Source: Alphaproteobacteria bacterium (GTDB lineage: Bacteria; Pseudomonadota; Alphaproteobacteria; Rhodospirillales; Rhodospirillaceae). Taken from it: DNA of 39,469 nucleotides. Below are positions 31,574-39,469 of this stretch, piece by piece. The translations under genes were made by a program, and so were the position numbers. The number at the start of each line of letters is the position of its first letter. Position 1 is the first letter of the stretch. Under the pieces are notes generated by a model. That model was not told where the DNA came from and did not search any database. It saw only the letters and a program-made list of their open reading frames with translations. The stretch lies in the NCBI GenBank assembly GCA_012103295.1, contig WLXB01000019.1, positions 1-39,469 of the forward strand, in the 5' to 3' direction.

Positions 31574-32074
31574 ATGCACACATTCCTGACTGGAATCGCC
31601 ATTGCTGCATTGATTGCAATCAGCATGGCAGGCCCTGCAAACGCGCAAATGTTTGGCAAGGGAAACGGACTTGTTAACGAGGCGGCGCACGCCCTTGACC
31701 GCGAAAAATGGGATAGAGGGGTGGGCTTAGCACGCCAGGCACTGCGCTCGGGCAGCCTGACACCAACCAATATTCCGGCCGCTCTCAATAACCTATGCAT
31801 CGGTTTGACGGGACAGGGTCACTACGAAGAAGCGCTCGAAACCTGCAACAGAGCGATCGGAAAGAAGCCCCGTGAATGGAGCTTTTACAACAACCGCGCC
31901 AACATCCATTACTACCAAGAGAAATATGACAGAGCCCTCTCTGATTATTACAAGGCACTGACCTTTAGCCCGGGTGACGATGTCTTAATCACAAACATTA
32001 GCCTTACGCTCAGGACCCGCAAGAAAGCGGCAGAGCGCATCGGTGAACAAGGCAAAGTCGAGCGGCAAAGCTAA
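31574..32074 (+). CDS. Exported tetratricopeptide-repeat protein
   Basis: The product has 166 residues with a signal peptide (about 1-24, ending ANA). Three helix-pair repeats follow at about 38-140, the clearest being GLTGQGHYEEALETCNRAIGKKPREWSFYNNRANIHYYQEKYDRALSDYYKAL split over two TPR units (about 76-107 and 108-141). TPR proteins bind partner proteins. Here it would be in the periplasm with an unknown partner. It has its own promoter (31511-31540) and does not obviously belong to the upstream operon. Confidence 0.85.
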   Translation: MHTFLTGIAIAALIAISMAGPANAQMFGKGNGLVNEAAHALDREKWDRGVGLARQALRSGSLTPTNIPAALNNLCIGLTGQGHYEEALETCNRAIGKKPREWSFYNNRANIHYYQEKYDRALSDYYKALTFSPGDDVLITNISLTLRTRKKAAERIGEQGKVERQS

Positions 32075-32115
32075 CCTGTTACACACGGGAAATTGCACTT
32101 TTCTCAAAGGCTGGC

Positions 32116-32712
32116 ATGTGCTCTCGATATGAATTCCGGGCCGCACCGGCAGACATCATCAAACGGTTCGGCTTGGTTGCGCCATCTCGTGCTTTTCTTG
32201 ATGGCATAACTGGACCTGAAATCCGCCCGACCGATCCGGCTCTAATCATTGGCGTTGATCAGGCACCCGATATTTTACCTTGGGGCCTAGACGTCAGCTG
32301 GCAAAAATCACCTGTGATCAATGCCCGAGCGGAAACGGCTGCGGAGAAACCTACTTTCAAGACCATTTTGAATCGCCGCGTCCTCATTCCTGCCAGCGCC
32401 TATTACGAATGGCGCCATGACGGGCGGAACAAGATAAAGACACTGATCGCGCCGAGGGACACTATGATATTTTCGATGGCAGGTCTGAGGTCTGATAATT
32501 GCTTTGTCATCTTGACCTGCAGCCCAGCCGCTCCTATTGCCCACATCCATAGCCGGATGCCAGTGATATTGGATGAAGCTAGCGAACGGGCGTGGTTGAA
32601 TCCGGATTATTCGTATGCCGACCTCAACGCCCTTCTTCATCCCTTTGGGGGAGAATTCGATACTACGGAAACGGCCCCGGCCCCGCCGCGACAGTCAGAC
32701 CTCTTTGGCTGA
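32116..32712 (+). CDS. SRAP-domain protein (YedK/HMCES family)
   Basis: The product has 198 residues. C2, exposed after removal of the initiator Met, is the residue that forms a thiazolidine bond with abasic sites in single-stranded DNA. N69 (VINARAE), E98 (YYEW) and H145 (HSRMPVIL) complete the conserved site. It protects abasic sites at replication forks and prevents strand breaks. The family usually starts MCGRY, and Gly is Ser here (MCSRYEF). Despite the family name SOS response-associated, I see no LexA box upstream. It is convergent with the Usp gene, 15 nt apart. Confidence 0.95.
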   Translation: MCSRYEFRAAPADIIKRFGLVAPSRAFLDGITGPEIRPTDPALIIGVDQAPDILPWGLDVSWQKSPVINARAETAAEKPTFKTILNRRVLIPASAYYEWRHDGRNKIKTLIAPRDTMIFSMAGLRSDNCFVILTCSPAAPIAHIHSRMPVILDEASERAWLNPDYSYADLNALLHPFGGEFDTTETAPAPPRQSDLFG

Positions 32713-32727
32713 TATAGAGAGCGTTTG

Positions 32728-33603
32728 TTAGTGGCACATGAGGACGGGCAGGACAGCGTGCTCCATCACATATCCCGTGACACTGCCAAGCATCAATTGC
32801 CTCAACTTAGAGCGGGTATAAGCGCCCATCACCATCATATCTGCCCCAGCGTCTTGGGCCGCAAAAAGCAAAGATCGCCCGGTCCGTATTTCCCGAGGCA
32901 GTACTTTAGAGATAACTGTTTTAACGCCGTGGCGAGTTAAATGAACGTCCAAGTCTTCCGTTCCGGCGTACCACTCTTCTTCCTCGACACGCAGAACCGT
33001 AACTTCCTTCGCGGTCGCTAGAAGAGGCAGTGCCGCCTGAACAGCGCGGGTTGCCTCGGTGCTTCCATTCCAAAAAACTGCAACCCGTTCTATTGGACCT
33101 GGGTCCGTACCCTCACCTTGCGGAATAGGTGGTGCCGCTACAACGGCACGGCCACTCTGCATCAGCGCCGCGTTGAGCGTCATGAGCGCTGCAGTTTCAT
33201 TCTCTGTGGTGGGGCGATCAACCACGATCAAGTCTGCACGGCAGCCACGCAGAGCAACCACCTGTTCCTCGACCCCTGATTCCTCGAGCCAACTAACGCC
33301 GAAGCCGCTAGTAGCACCAGCGCTATCAGGCTGAGGCATTCCAGCCGTAACTTCATCAAACATAACTCTGGTCAGATTGGCTCGTTGACCAGCCTCTCGT
33401 TCTGCAACACCCATCATTTCATCAACCATGGCGCCGGACATCGCCTCGCCTACCAGCGGCAAGGCTGCCGTTGGGTCAGCCAGCACGTGCAGAGCATCAA
33501 CATGGCAATCCAGCTGTGTACCCATCCGCAGCGCAGTGCGAAGACAAGCCCGGCCAGATTGCGGATCCCCGACAACCGCGAGGATACTTTTGACAGCAGA
33601 CAT
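32728..33603 (-). CDS. Universal stress protein with two Usp domains
   Basis: The product has 291 residues in two UspA-like halves (about 1-140 and 150-291). The second half keeps the nucleotide-binding signature MGAYTRSKLRQLMLGSVT with the G-x2-G-x9-G-S/T pattern loosened. The first half is less well conserved there. Such proteins bind ATP or AMP and rise in stress. It is the last gene after pdxH and the CDF transporter on the minus strand, with 83 nt before it, so it may also have its own promoter. Confidence 0.92.
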   Translation of the reverse strand: MSAVKSILAVVGDPQSGRACLRTALRMGTQLDCHVDALHVLADPTAALPLVGEAMSGAMVDEMMGVAEREAGQRANLTRVMFDEVTAGMPQPDSAGATSGFGVSWLEESGVEEQVVALRGCRADLIVVDRPTTENETAALMTLNAALMQSGRAVVAAPPIPQGEGTDPGPIERVAVFWNGSTEATRAVQAALPLLATAKEVTVLRVEEEEWYAGTEDLDVHLTRHGVKTVISKVLPREIRTGRSLLFAAQDAGADMMVMGAYTRSKLRQLMLGSVTGYVMEHAVLPVLMCH

Positions 33604-33686
33604 GATGCTCCCCTTAGGGTTCAGCCGTATTATGAAATGATGGTAGCAGGCTCAACACAAAGAATACCACTCCTGTTGGCGTCGCA

Positions 33687-34625
33687 CTAAGCCAAGGCTG
33701 AGCCGACGGGCTGGTGATACTCATCCACACCCTCTGGGTCCTGGTGAATAATGATATCTGCTCCGGGATAATCGGCCATCAGCGCCATCTCTACTTCATC
33801 GGCAATACGATGCGCCTCTAGCAAAGACAGCTTGGGATCGAGCACCATATGCATCTGCATAAAGATCTGTAATCCGGAAGATCGGGTTCGCAGCTCATGC
33901 ACATCCAGTACTTTGGGGTGCTTAAGAACAGTCGCCTTTATAGCTTGCCGCTGCTCTTCGGGAAGTTCGTGATCCATCAACACAGCAATCGACTTACGCG
34001 CAATTCTTGATGCGTTCCAAAGAAGAAAGAAAGCGATACCGATCGCAAATACAGGGTCCGCCCATCCAACATCGCCATAGGTCGCCAACACGAGGGCACC
34101 AATAACACTCAAGTTCAGAAGTAGGTCACCAGTGTAATGAAGCGAGTCTGCGCTGATTGCGACTGACCCCGTACGTTTGACGACGAACTTCTGAAAACCA
34201 ACCAATAGAAGGGTGACAACAATGGTGAAAATCATCACACCAATCCCGAAATCGCCCTCAAGGACTTGGTTCTCTTTGTTGATTCTTGAGGCCGCTTCCA
34301 CCAAAAGAAGCACAGCGGAGCCAGCGACAAACGCAGACTGCGCTAAACCCGAAAGCGGTTCGGCTTTGCCATGGCCAAATCGATGTTCTTTGTCCGCTGG
34401 GGTCAGAGCATGCCCAACTGCCCACAATGTGACCAGAGACGCAAAGAGGTCGAGAACGGAATCGATCAAACTCGACAGCAGCGCAACCGAGTTCGTAATA
34501 AGGAAAGCGACCGTCTTAACAATAATCAACATCACTGCCGTACCCACAGCCGCGTAGGTGGCGAACCGCATAAGACGCGATGGTGGCGCGGTTAGGGCTG
34601 CTGTCGTGAGTGAATCATGTGGCAT
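33687..34625 (-). CDS. Cation diffusion facilitator, FieF-like
   Basis: A CDF transporter of 312 residues with six membrane helices and a cytosolic C-terminal domain. The transport site is D55, D59 (SLIDSVLDLF), H163 and D167 (HYTGDLL), the DDHD site of FieF/YiiP-type zinc/iron exporters, and HRFGHGKAEPL at 81-91 is the family loop signature. It exports divalent metal (zinc, iron, perhaps manganese) with proton antiport. It starts 23 nt after the pdxH stop and belongs to the same operon. Confidence 0.95.
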   Translation of the reverse strand: MPHDSLTTAALTAPPSRLMRFATYAAVGTAVMLIIVKTVAFLITNSVALLSSLIDSVLDLFASLVTLWAVGHALTPADKEHRFGHGKAEPLSGLAQSAFVAGSAVLLLVEAASRINKENQVLEGDFGIGVMIFTIVVTLLLVGFQKFVVKRTGSVAISADSLHYTGDLLLNLSVIGALVLATYGDVGWADPVFAIGIAFFLLWNASRIARKSIAVLMDHELPEEQRQAIKATVLKHPKVLDVHELRTRSSGLQIFMQMHMVLDPKLSLLEAHRIADEVEMALMADYPGADIIIHQDPEGVDEYHQPVGSALA

Positions 34626-34648
34626 TTATCAAACTTCAAGAAATGGGT

Positions 34649-35251
34649 TTAGGGATACAAGCGTTCGGTTAGCCAACTCTTTCCCTCTCTCCTGTACACC
34701 AACCGATCATGCATCCGGTGTGGCTGGTCGAGCCAGAACTCAATCATAGCAGGCGTGAGCAAAAATCCAGACCAATGTGTCGGTCTCGGCACGTCTTGGC
34801 CATCAAACCGTCTGGTAGCCACCGCAAACCGATCCATAAACTCCGCGCGATCTGTCATCGACCTCGACTGATCGGACGCCCAAGCCGCAATCTGACTCTC
34901 CCGAGAACGGGACGCAAAATACGCATCAGCCTGATTCTCATCGATCTCAGTTAAAATGCCTTCGACACGGACCTGGCGACGCAGCGATTTCCAATGAAAA
35001 CACAAGGCGGCCTGTGCGTTGGCCGCGATCTGCTCGCCCTTATTGCTTTCCTTATTGGTGTAAAATGCGAAACCACCGGGGCTGAGGCCCTTGAGCAAAA
35101 CCATCCGCAGCGAAGGTTTGCCGTCTGGTGTGGCAGTTGCCAGGCTCATGGCATCAGGGTCATTTAATTCAGAGTCTTGCGCTTCTTGGAACCAAGCTTC
35201 AAACAGCGCCATAGGGTCGTCTAATATCGGAATAAGGTCTGCGCTTGCCAT
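34649..35251 (-). CDS. pdxH: Pyridoxamine 5-phosphate oxidase
   Basis: From ATG 35251 the product has 200 residues, in line with the family. The GTG at 35353 would add 34 residues with no family match and a poorly placed ribosome binding site, so I prefer the shorter form. Conserved stretches are SLATATPDGKPSLRMVLLKG and FYTNKESNKGEQI (FMN binding), FHWKSLRRQVRVEG, SRESQIAAWAS and the C-terminal end WLTERLYP, which is diagnostic for PdxH. It oxidises pyridoxine or pyridoxamine phosphate to pyridoxal phosphate with FMN and oxygen. It is divergent from the surface lipoprotein and first in an operon with the CDF and Usp genes. Confidence 0.96.
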   Translation of the reverse strand: MASADLIPILDDPMALFEAWFQEAQDSELNDPDAMSLATATPDGKPSLRMVLLKGLSPGGFAFYTNKESNKGEQIAANAQAALCFHWKSLRRQVRVEGILTEIDENQADAYFASRSRESQIAAWASDQSRSMTDRAEFMDRFAVATRRFDGQDVPRPTHWSGFLLTPAMIEFWLDQPHRMHDRLVYRREGKSWLTERLYP

Positions 35252-35440
35252 GCCATCGTGCTCAACTGAAAGACTGATTTCGTACCCACCGGTTTGATCT
35301 GGGATCACGCAGATGTCAACCGCGGCCCCTGTAGTGCGCCCTGATTTTGCCACCTTTTCAGCGTGCTATGCGTTGGTAAAATGACGGTTGCCAGCAGAAC
35401 TACTAATCTCTGGCCCGGCCAACGGAAACGCGAGGAAATC

Positions 35441-35932
35441 ATGACCAAATCAACATTGAAGACCACTCTGTCGGCCGGGGTTATAGCCTCAGCCCTTGCA
35501 CTGGGCGGCTGTGCTGCAGATGGCAGCAATCAGAACGAAACTTTGGGCACATTGCTGGGCGCCGCAGCCGGTGCCTGGGCGGGGTCTTCTATCGGCTCCG
35601 GCGACGGACAGATTGTTGCCACCGCTGCAGGTACGATGCTCGGTGCAGCCATCGGCAACAAGGTTGGGCGCAGCATGGACGAACTCGACCGAATGAAAGC
35701 TTATGACGCACAACAGTACGCCTACAGCGCGCCCATCGGTGAAGCCATCGTGTGGAATAATCCGGATAGCGGCAACTACGGCAATGTCACGTCGGTACGT
35801 GACGGCTACACCAACTCAGGCCGCTATTGCCGTGAGTTCCAAACGGAGGTCACCGTGGATGGTCGCCAAGAAAACGGTTATGGCACTGCATGCCGCCAAG
35901 AAGACGGCAGCTGGAAAATCGTCAGCCAATAA
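35441..35932 (+). CDS. 17 kDa/RT0821-type surface lipoprotein with glycine zipper
   Basis: The product has 163 residues from ATG 35441 (GAGGAAATC before it). The lipobox LGGC gives lipidated C24. A glycine-zipper region of two hydrophobic helices (LGAAAGAWAGSSIG and MLGAAIGNKVG, about 38-80) precedes a C-terminal domain with YCREFQTEVTVDGRQENGYG, typical of the Rickettsia 17 kDa antigen family. It is an outer-membrane or periplasm-facing lipoprotein of unknown exact function. Its position between pdxH and fabI is one that I recall from alphaproteobacterial genomes. Confidence 0.93.
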   Translation: MTKSTLKTTLSAGVIASALALGGCAADGSNQNETLGTLLGAAAGAWAGSSIGSGDGQIVATAAGTMLGAAIGNKVGRSMDELDRMKAYDAQQYAYSAPIGEAIVWNNPDSGNYGNVTSVRDGYTNSGRYCREFQTEVTVDGRQENGYGTACRQEDGSWKIVSQ

Positions 35933-35960
35933 GAAAATAATAATTTGTCTGCAGCATTGA

Positions 35961-35990
35961 ACGGCGGCCTTTCGGGGTCGTCGTACTTCT
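35961..35990 (+). terminator. Probable intrinsic terminator after the surface lipoprotein
   Basis: ACGGCGGCC (35961-35969) pairs with GGTCGTCGT (35976-35984) with two G-U pairs, then ACTTCTT. The T-run is weak. In the reverse direction the G-U pairs become mismatches, so it acts on the plus strand. Confidence 0.55.
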
Positions 35991-36010
35991 TATGGCCTAT
36001 GGTCTAAGAG

Positions 36011-37300
36011 TTATACGCCAGCTGTACTGATGTTTTGATCGTCAAAAAGACTTGCTATCGGCTGACTGAGGATCTGCTTTTCATGAGTTTGGGCATCTGC
36101 GATCACCTGACTTAATCGCGCCACTGCGGGTGACTTGCCGATCAGATCAGGACTTAACGGAACGCCGTAGCCTAGCAAATGCACAATTTCTGACACGGAA
36201 GTGCGGCTCAGATCGCGTCCTAGACGCCAGACGCCATCATCTCCAAAGGCTGCGAAACCACCTGCCCGCAACGCCTCTAAGACAGGAATCAATGCTGCTT
36301 CCTTTACCCCAACGTCCTGCCTTAGCGCCCGCTGAGCCAGCCCCGCCCCCGATCCAGCGACCGCGTACAAAGCAGCAAGTACATCCATAGCCAGCGCTAG
36401 ACGTCCACCGGGCCCACTGGTTCGCTCATGCTCAGCTCGCCGCCAATCGGGCAACACCGCCGTCATGACTGCACCGGCCAAAATCACATTCCACGACAGA
36501 AAGAGCCAAACTAGAAACACAGGTAAGGCCGCAACGGCACCGTAAATGGCTTGGTAGGTGGGCATCCCCGCAACAAAGGACGTGAAGCCATAGCGCAACA
36601 AAGCAAACAGAAGGGCTGCAATGAGCCCACCGAGAAACGCATCACCGATCCGCACTCGACGATTTGGAACAGCCATGTAGATCAACGCAAAGGCGGCCGC
36701 AGAGAGAATTGTCGGCATCGCGGCACCTAGAAGCACCGAGACTGGTCCTGGCTCTGCACCACCGAGCAGCGTGCGAATGGTTAGGAAGTATCCCGATAGC
36801 GAGAAACTCAATCCAACCAAAAGCGGGCTGACGGTAATGACCGTCCAGAACACAACCAGACGAGCCATGATCGGTCTCGGCCGGGCAACCCGAAAAATAC
36901 GGTTGAAAGCGCCTTCAATCGTCAGCAAAAGCAGAACTGAGGTGACGATTAACCCTACTATGCCAATGGTTGTGAGACGCCCCGCCGCCGAAATGAAGCT
37001 CTCAATCGCCTCATTCATGCGCATACCGGTATCAGGAATAAAATTGGTGAGTATGAGGTCGAGAACCGAATCTCTCAGTCCAGAAAACGCAGGGAACGCG
37101 GCGAGGATGGCCAAGGTCAACGCCAACGCCGGAACGAGAGCGAGGGTCGACGTATAGCTCAGCGACGCTGCCACGCGATTGACTTGATCATCCCGCATGC
37201 GTCCGACAACGAATCCCACGAAACGACCGCACTGGATTACCAGCGGGTGGAGTTTCTGAATCAAGGGCAACTTCTTAGAGTCTTCATCTGTGACGGTCAT
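36011..37300 (-). CDS. YihY/BrkB-family membrane protein
   Basis: The protein has 429 residues: about six membrane helices within 50-285 and a cytosolic C-terminal domain of about 130 residues that looks like a winged helix (about 300-390). The family stretch RVAASLSYTSTLALVPALAL is present near 42-61. Despite the old name ribonuclease BN, the family is a membrane protein of uncertain, possibly transport, role. It is convergent with the surface lipoprotein and divergent from fabI. Confidence 0.93.
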   Translation of the reverse strand: MTVTDEDSKKLPLIQKLHPLVIQCGRFVGFVVGRMRDDQVNRVAASLSYTSTLALVPALALTLAILAAFPAFSGLRDSVLDLILTNFIPDTGMRMNEAIESFISAAGRLTTIGIVGLIVTSVLLLLTIEGAFNRIFRVARPRPIMARLVVFWTVITVSPLLVGLSFSLSGYFLTIRTLLGGAEPGPVSVLLGAAMPTILSAAAFALIYMAVPNRRVRIGDAFLGGLIAALLFALLRYGFTSFVAGMPTYQAIYGAVAALPVFLVWLFLSWNVILAGAVMTAVLPDWRRAEHERTSGPGGRLALAMDVLAALYAVAGSGAGLAQRALRQDVGVKEAALIPVLEALRAGGFAAFGDDGVWRLGRDLSRTSVSEIVHLLGYGVPLSPDLIGKSPAVARLSQVIADAQTHEKQILSQPIASLFDDQNISTAGV

Positions 37301-37309
37301 GCGGCAGTC

Positions 37310-37337
37310 TTGCCCTTAATTTTCAGTGGTGTAGGAT
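37310..37337 (+). promoter_or_regulatory. Possible promoter for fabI-aroC
   Basis: TTGCCC at 37310-37315 and TAGGAT at 37332-37337 with a 16-bp spacer, 65 nt before the fabI ATG. Both hexamers deviate from consensus. Confidence 0.3.
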
Positions 37338-37402
37338 GCCTAAGGTCTACGCGAGTGGACTGAAATCTAACACGTTTTTAGCTGCAGGACACAGGACGTC
37401 AT

Positions 37403-38242
37403 ATGAGCGGGCAGCCCGGAATTCTCTCTGGCCGGCGCGGCCTGGTAATGGGTGTGGCGAACGATCGATCCATCGCATGGGGGATCGCGCGCCAGGCTTC
37501 AGAACAAGGCGCGGAACTGGCTTTTACCTATCAAGGCGATGCGCTCGAGAAGCGGGTCAGACCGCTGGCTGAAAGCGTTAATGCGAAACTGGTGGTGCCC
37601 TGCGACGTCACAGACCCTGAATCCATGGACAATTTGTTTGAGCAGGTTGGCAACACCTGGGGCAAGATTGATTTTGTTATCCACGCGGTCGCCTTCTCGG
37701 ACAAAGCAGAACTCAATGGGCGATACGCCGACACCAGCCGCGAGAATTTCCTGCGGACCATGGATATTTCGTGCTTCTCATTCACAGATGTGTGCCGTCG
37801 TGCGGCGACCTTGATGCCTGATGGCGGCTCATTGCTCACACTCAGTTATTATGGCGCGGAACGAGTGGTACCCCACTACAACGTTATGGGCGTCGCCAAA
37901 GCAGCGCTGGAAGCAAGTGTGCGCTATCTCGCAACGGACCTTGGCCGAGACAACATTCGCGTAAATGCGATGTCGGCGGGTCCAATGAAAACTCTTGCGG
38001 CATCCGGCATTGGTGATTTCCGGTATATCCTTAAATGGAACGAACTCAACGCGCCGATGCACCGCAACGTCACGCTGGCGGATGTTGGACGGTCGGGTTT
38101 GTACTTGGTCAGTGATCTATCGAGCGGCGTTACGGGTGAAGTGCACCATGTGGACTGCGGCTATCACGTTGTCGGCATGATGGCGCCAGAGTCAGCTCAG
38201 GATATTGCTGATCTTCTCGACGGCGCCAATCTAAAAGACTAG
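37403..38242 (+). CDS. fabI: Enoyl-[acyl-carrier-protein] reductase (NADH)
   Basis: The product has 279 residues. The FabI form of the SDR fold shows [13 protein letters not shown] at 17-29 for NAD, and the catalytic Y159 and K166 ([19 protein letters not shown]) spaced six apart as in E. coli Y156 and K163. It reduces trans-2-enoyl-ACP in the last step of each fatty-acid elongation cycle. At the position of E. coli Gly93, where substitutions weaken triclosan binding, the residue is A97 (HAVAF). Start ATG 37403 has AGGA upstream. aroC follows after 8 nt, an operon partner order that is common in alphaproteobacteria. Confidence 0.97.
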   Translation: MSGQPGILSGRRGLVMGVANDRSIAWGIARQASEQGAELAFTYQGDALEKRVRPLAESVNAKLVVPCDVTDPESMDNLFEQVGNTWGKIDFVIHAVAFSDKAELNGRYADTSRENFLRTMDISCFSFTDVCRRAATLMPDGGSLLTLSYYGAERVVPHYNVMGVAKAALEASVRYLATDLGRDNIRVNAMSAGPMKTLAASGIGDFRYILKWNELNAPMHRNVTLADVGRSGLYLVSDLSSGVTGEVHHVDCGYHVVGMMAPESAQDIADLLDGANLKD

Positions 38243-38250
38243 CCGATCAG

Positions 38251-39469
38251 ATGTCTTCAAACACATTTGGCACCCTCTTCCGATTTACCACTTTTGGCGA
38301 AAGCCATGGTCCGGCCATCGGCTGTGTTGTCGACGGCGTGCCACCGCGCATCCCCTTAAGTGAAAGCGACATCCAGGTCTGGCTAGAGAAACGCAAACCT
38401 GGCCAATCGCGATTCACGACCCAGAGAAAAGAACCTGATCAAGTGCGCATTCTGTCTGGTGTTTTTGACGGTATGACGACGGGAACCCCCATCGGACTAA
38501 TGATCGAGAACGTCGATGCGCGGTCCAAGGACTATGGTGATATCGCCGAGAAGTTCCGTCCCGGGCATGCGGACTATACCTACTGGAAGAAATACGGCAT
38601 TCGGGATTATCGCGGCGGTGGCCGTTCGTCAGCGCGGGAAACAGCGATGCGCGTCGCCGCCGGTGGCATCGCCCGCAAAGTTTTGGCTGAAGCGCTTGGC
38701 GATCAAATCAATATTCGTGGTGCCTTGACCCAAATTGGGCCACACAAGATCGATCGGGACAATTGGAATTGGGCCAACGTCGATAGCAACCCGTTCTTTT
38801 GCCCCGATGCCGCTTCAGTAGCCACTTGGGAAAACTATCTCGACGACATTCGGAAAGAAGGCTCTTCGGCTGGAGCTGTCATCGAGGTGGTCGCGGAAGG
38901 CATTCCCGCCGGGCTGGGTGCGCCTATCTACGGAAAATTAGACGCTGACTTGTCCTCCGCCTTGATGAGTATTAATGCCGCCAAAGGAGTGGAAATCGGC
39001 GCTGGATTCGAAGCTGCGGCGTTGTCCGGTGAAGAAAATGCCGATGAGATGCGCATGACTTCAGACGGGAGTGTTGAGTTCCTAAGCAATAAAGCCGGTG
39101 GCATTCTCGGTGGCATATCCTCAGGACAAGACATCGTTGCCCGGCTTGCGATTAAACCCACCAGTTCCATATTAAGCCCACGCAAGACCGTTGATATTCA
39201 CGGTAATGATACTGAAATACAGACAAAAGGGCGCCACGACCCCTGCGTCGGCATTCGCGGCGTCCCTGTGGCCGAAGCCATGATGGCAGGGATCGTGCCG
39301 AGGGAGTACCCCAACAATCCGGGACTCATGGCAGATAGTCTCGACAACTGGGGGGACTTGGCCGAAGGCGTGATGGGCGGGACGTTGAAAGAGCGAGAGC
39401 TGGAGATAGCCCGGGCGGTGCTGTTAGCATCAGTCAAAGAGGCCTTCGCCGGCACGATCTCGTTTGACG
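38251..39469 (+). CDS. aroC: Chorismate synthase, open at the window edge with an aberrant C-terminus
   Basis: The frame from ATG 38251 runs 406 codons to the end without a stop. Residues 1-347 are a complete-looking Aro[17 protein letters not shown] at 15-30, [32 protein letters not shown] and [20 protein letters not shown] at the end, all FMN and substrate motifs. It makes chorismate from EPSP with reduced FMN. In the family about 15-25 residues (LADHLL-like) follow and the protein ends near 360-370. Here the sequence after MMAG changes to [11 protein letters not shown] and a helical tail of at least 59 residues that I cannot match. It could be a real extension, a frameshift remnant or a contig-end artefact. 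Confidence 0.88.
   Translation, partial: MSSNTFGTLFRFTTFGESHGPAIGCVVDGVPPRIPLSESDIQVWLEKRKPGQSRFTTQRKEPDQVRILSGVFDGMTTGTPIGLMIENVDARSKDYGDIAEKFRPGHADYTYWKKYGIRDYRGGGRSSARETAMRVAAGGIARKVLAEALGDQINIRGALTQIGPHKIDRDNWNWANVDSNPFFCPDAASVATWENYLDDIRKEGSSAGAVIEVVAEGIPAGLGAPIYGKLDADLSSALMSINAAKGVEIGAGFEAAALSGEENADEMRMTSDGSVEFLSNKAGGILGGISSGQDIVARLAIKPTSSILSPRKTVDIHGNDTEIQTKGRHDPCVGIRGVPVAEAMMAGIVPREYPNNPGLMADSLDNWGDLAEGVMGGTLKERELEIARAVLLASVKEAFAGTISFD

Noticed and set aside
1-39469. CRISPR arrays, tRNA or rRNA genes, IS elements, prophage, integrase or attachment sites
   Set aside because: I looked for regular repeats, tRNA-like cloverleaf ends, transposase motifs and terminal inverted repeats and found none. 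The window is gene-dense chromosome.

Overview
The window reads as ordinary chromosome of an alphaproteobacterium, possibly a free-living or marine Rhodospirillales-like lineage. The evidence is the family make-up (DUF1838, a 17 kDa/RT0821-type surface lipoprotein, an alphaproteobacterial-style Nudix protein and FabI), a pdxH / surface lipoprotein / fabI / aroC neighbourhood that I recall from that class, a LexA box of the alphaproteobacterial GTTC-N7-GTTC type, and the absence of phage, IS, CRISPR, rRNA or tRNA signals. Species cannot be told from the sequence. About 35 genes are supported, packed tightly on both strands. Both window edges cut genes: a histidine kinase at the left, and aroC (or an aroC-derived ORF) at the right.

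Layout. 1-2440: an OmpR-type two-component system on the minus strand, divergent from a secreted double PepSY-like protein whose leader holds a 31-codon mini-ORF and a strong hairpin. 2470-8516: exported enzymes (Tat DUF1838 protein, Tat nitrilase-like protein, Tat alpha/beta-hydrolase-fold protein, Sec-secreted hypothetical), a cytosolic SDR, and a divergent GST / ArsR pair with cysteine-rich tails. 8513-12718: DsbA-like thiol oxidoreductase, DUF885 metallopeptidase lipoprotein and an OppA-type binding protein, which suggests peptide use. 12867-16229: methyltransferase, small coiled-coil protein, exported RidA-like protein and outer-membrane phospholipase A. 16233-20085: Nudix hydrolase and Pit phosphate transporter sharing a Pho-box region, an SplB-like radical SAM protein with a LexA box, and cytochrome b561. 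20202-27583: a second alpha/beta-hydrolase-fold protein translationally coupled to a TRAP-type DctP protein, a large M14 metallopeptidase and a TonB-dependent receptor. 27653-32712: hybrid-less histidine kinase, duplicated DUF1330-like protein, CpeT-like exported protein, PhzF-like protein, TPR protein and an SRAP (YedK/HMCES) protein. 32728-39469: a pdxH-CDF-Usp operon, 17 kDa lipoprotein, YihY membrane protein, fabI and aroC.

The strongest unexplained signals are: (i) a conserved ~75-nt leader, with a similar hairpin and short reading frame, placed at nearly the same distance upstream of two unrelated Tat-exported enzymes; (ii) two exported alpha/beta-hydrolase-fold proteins with His in the place of the nucleophile and no terminal catalytic His; (iii) matching cysteine-rich tails on a divergent ArsR/GST pair around an inverted-repeat operator; (iv) a three-repeat Pho box directly before pit; (v) a LexA box before an SplB-like radical SAM gene; (vi) an aroC C-terminus that departs from the family and runs off the window.
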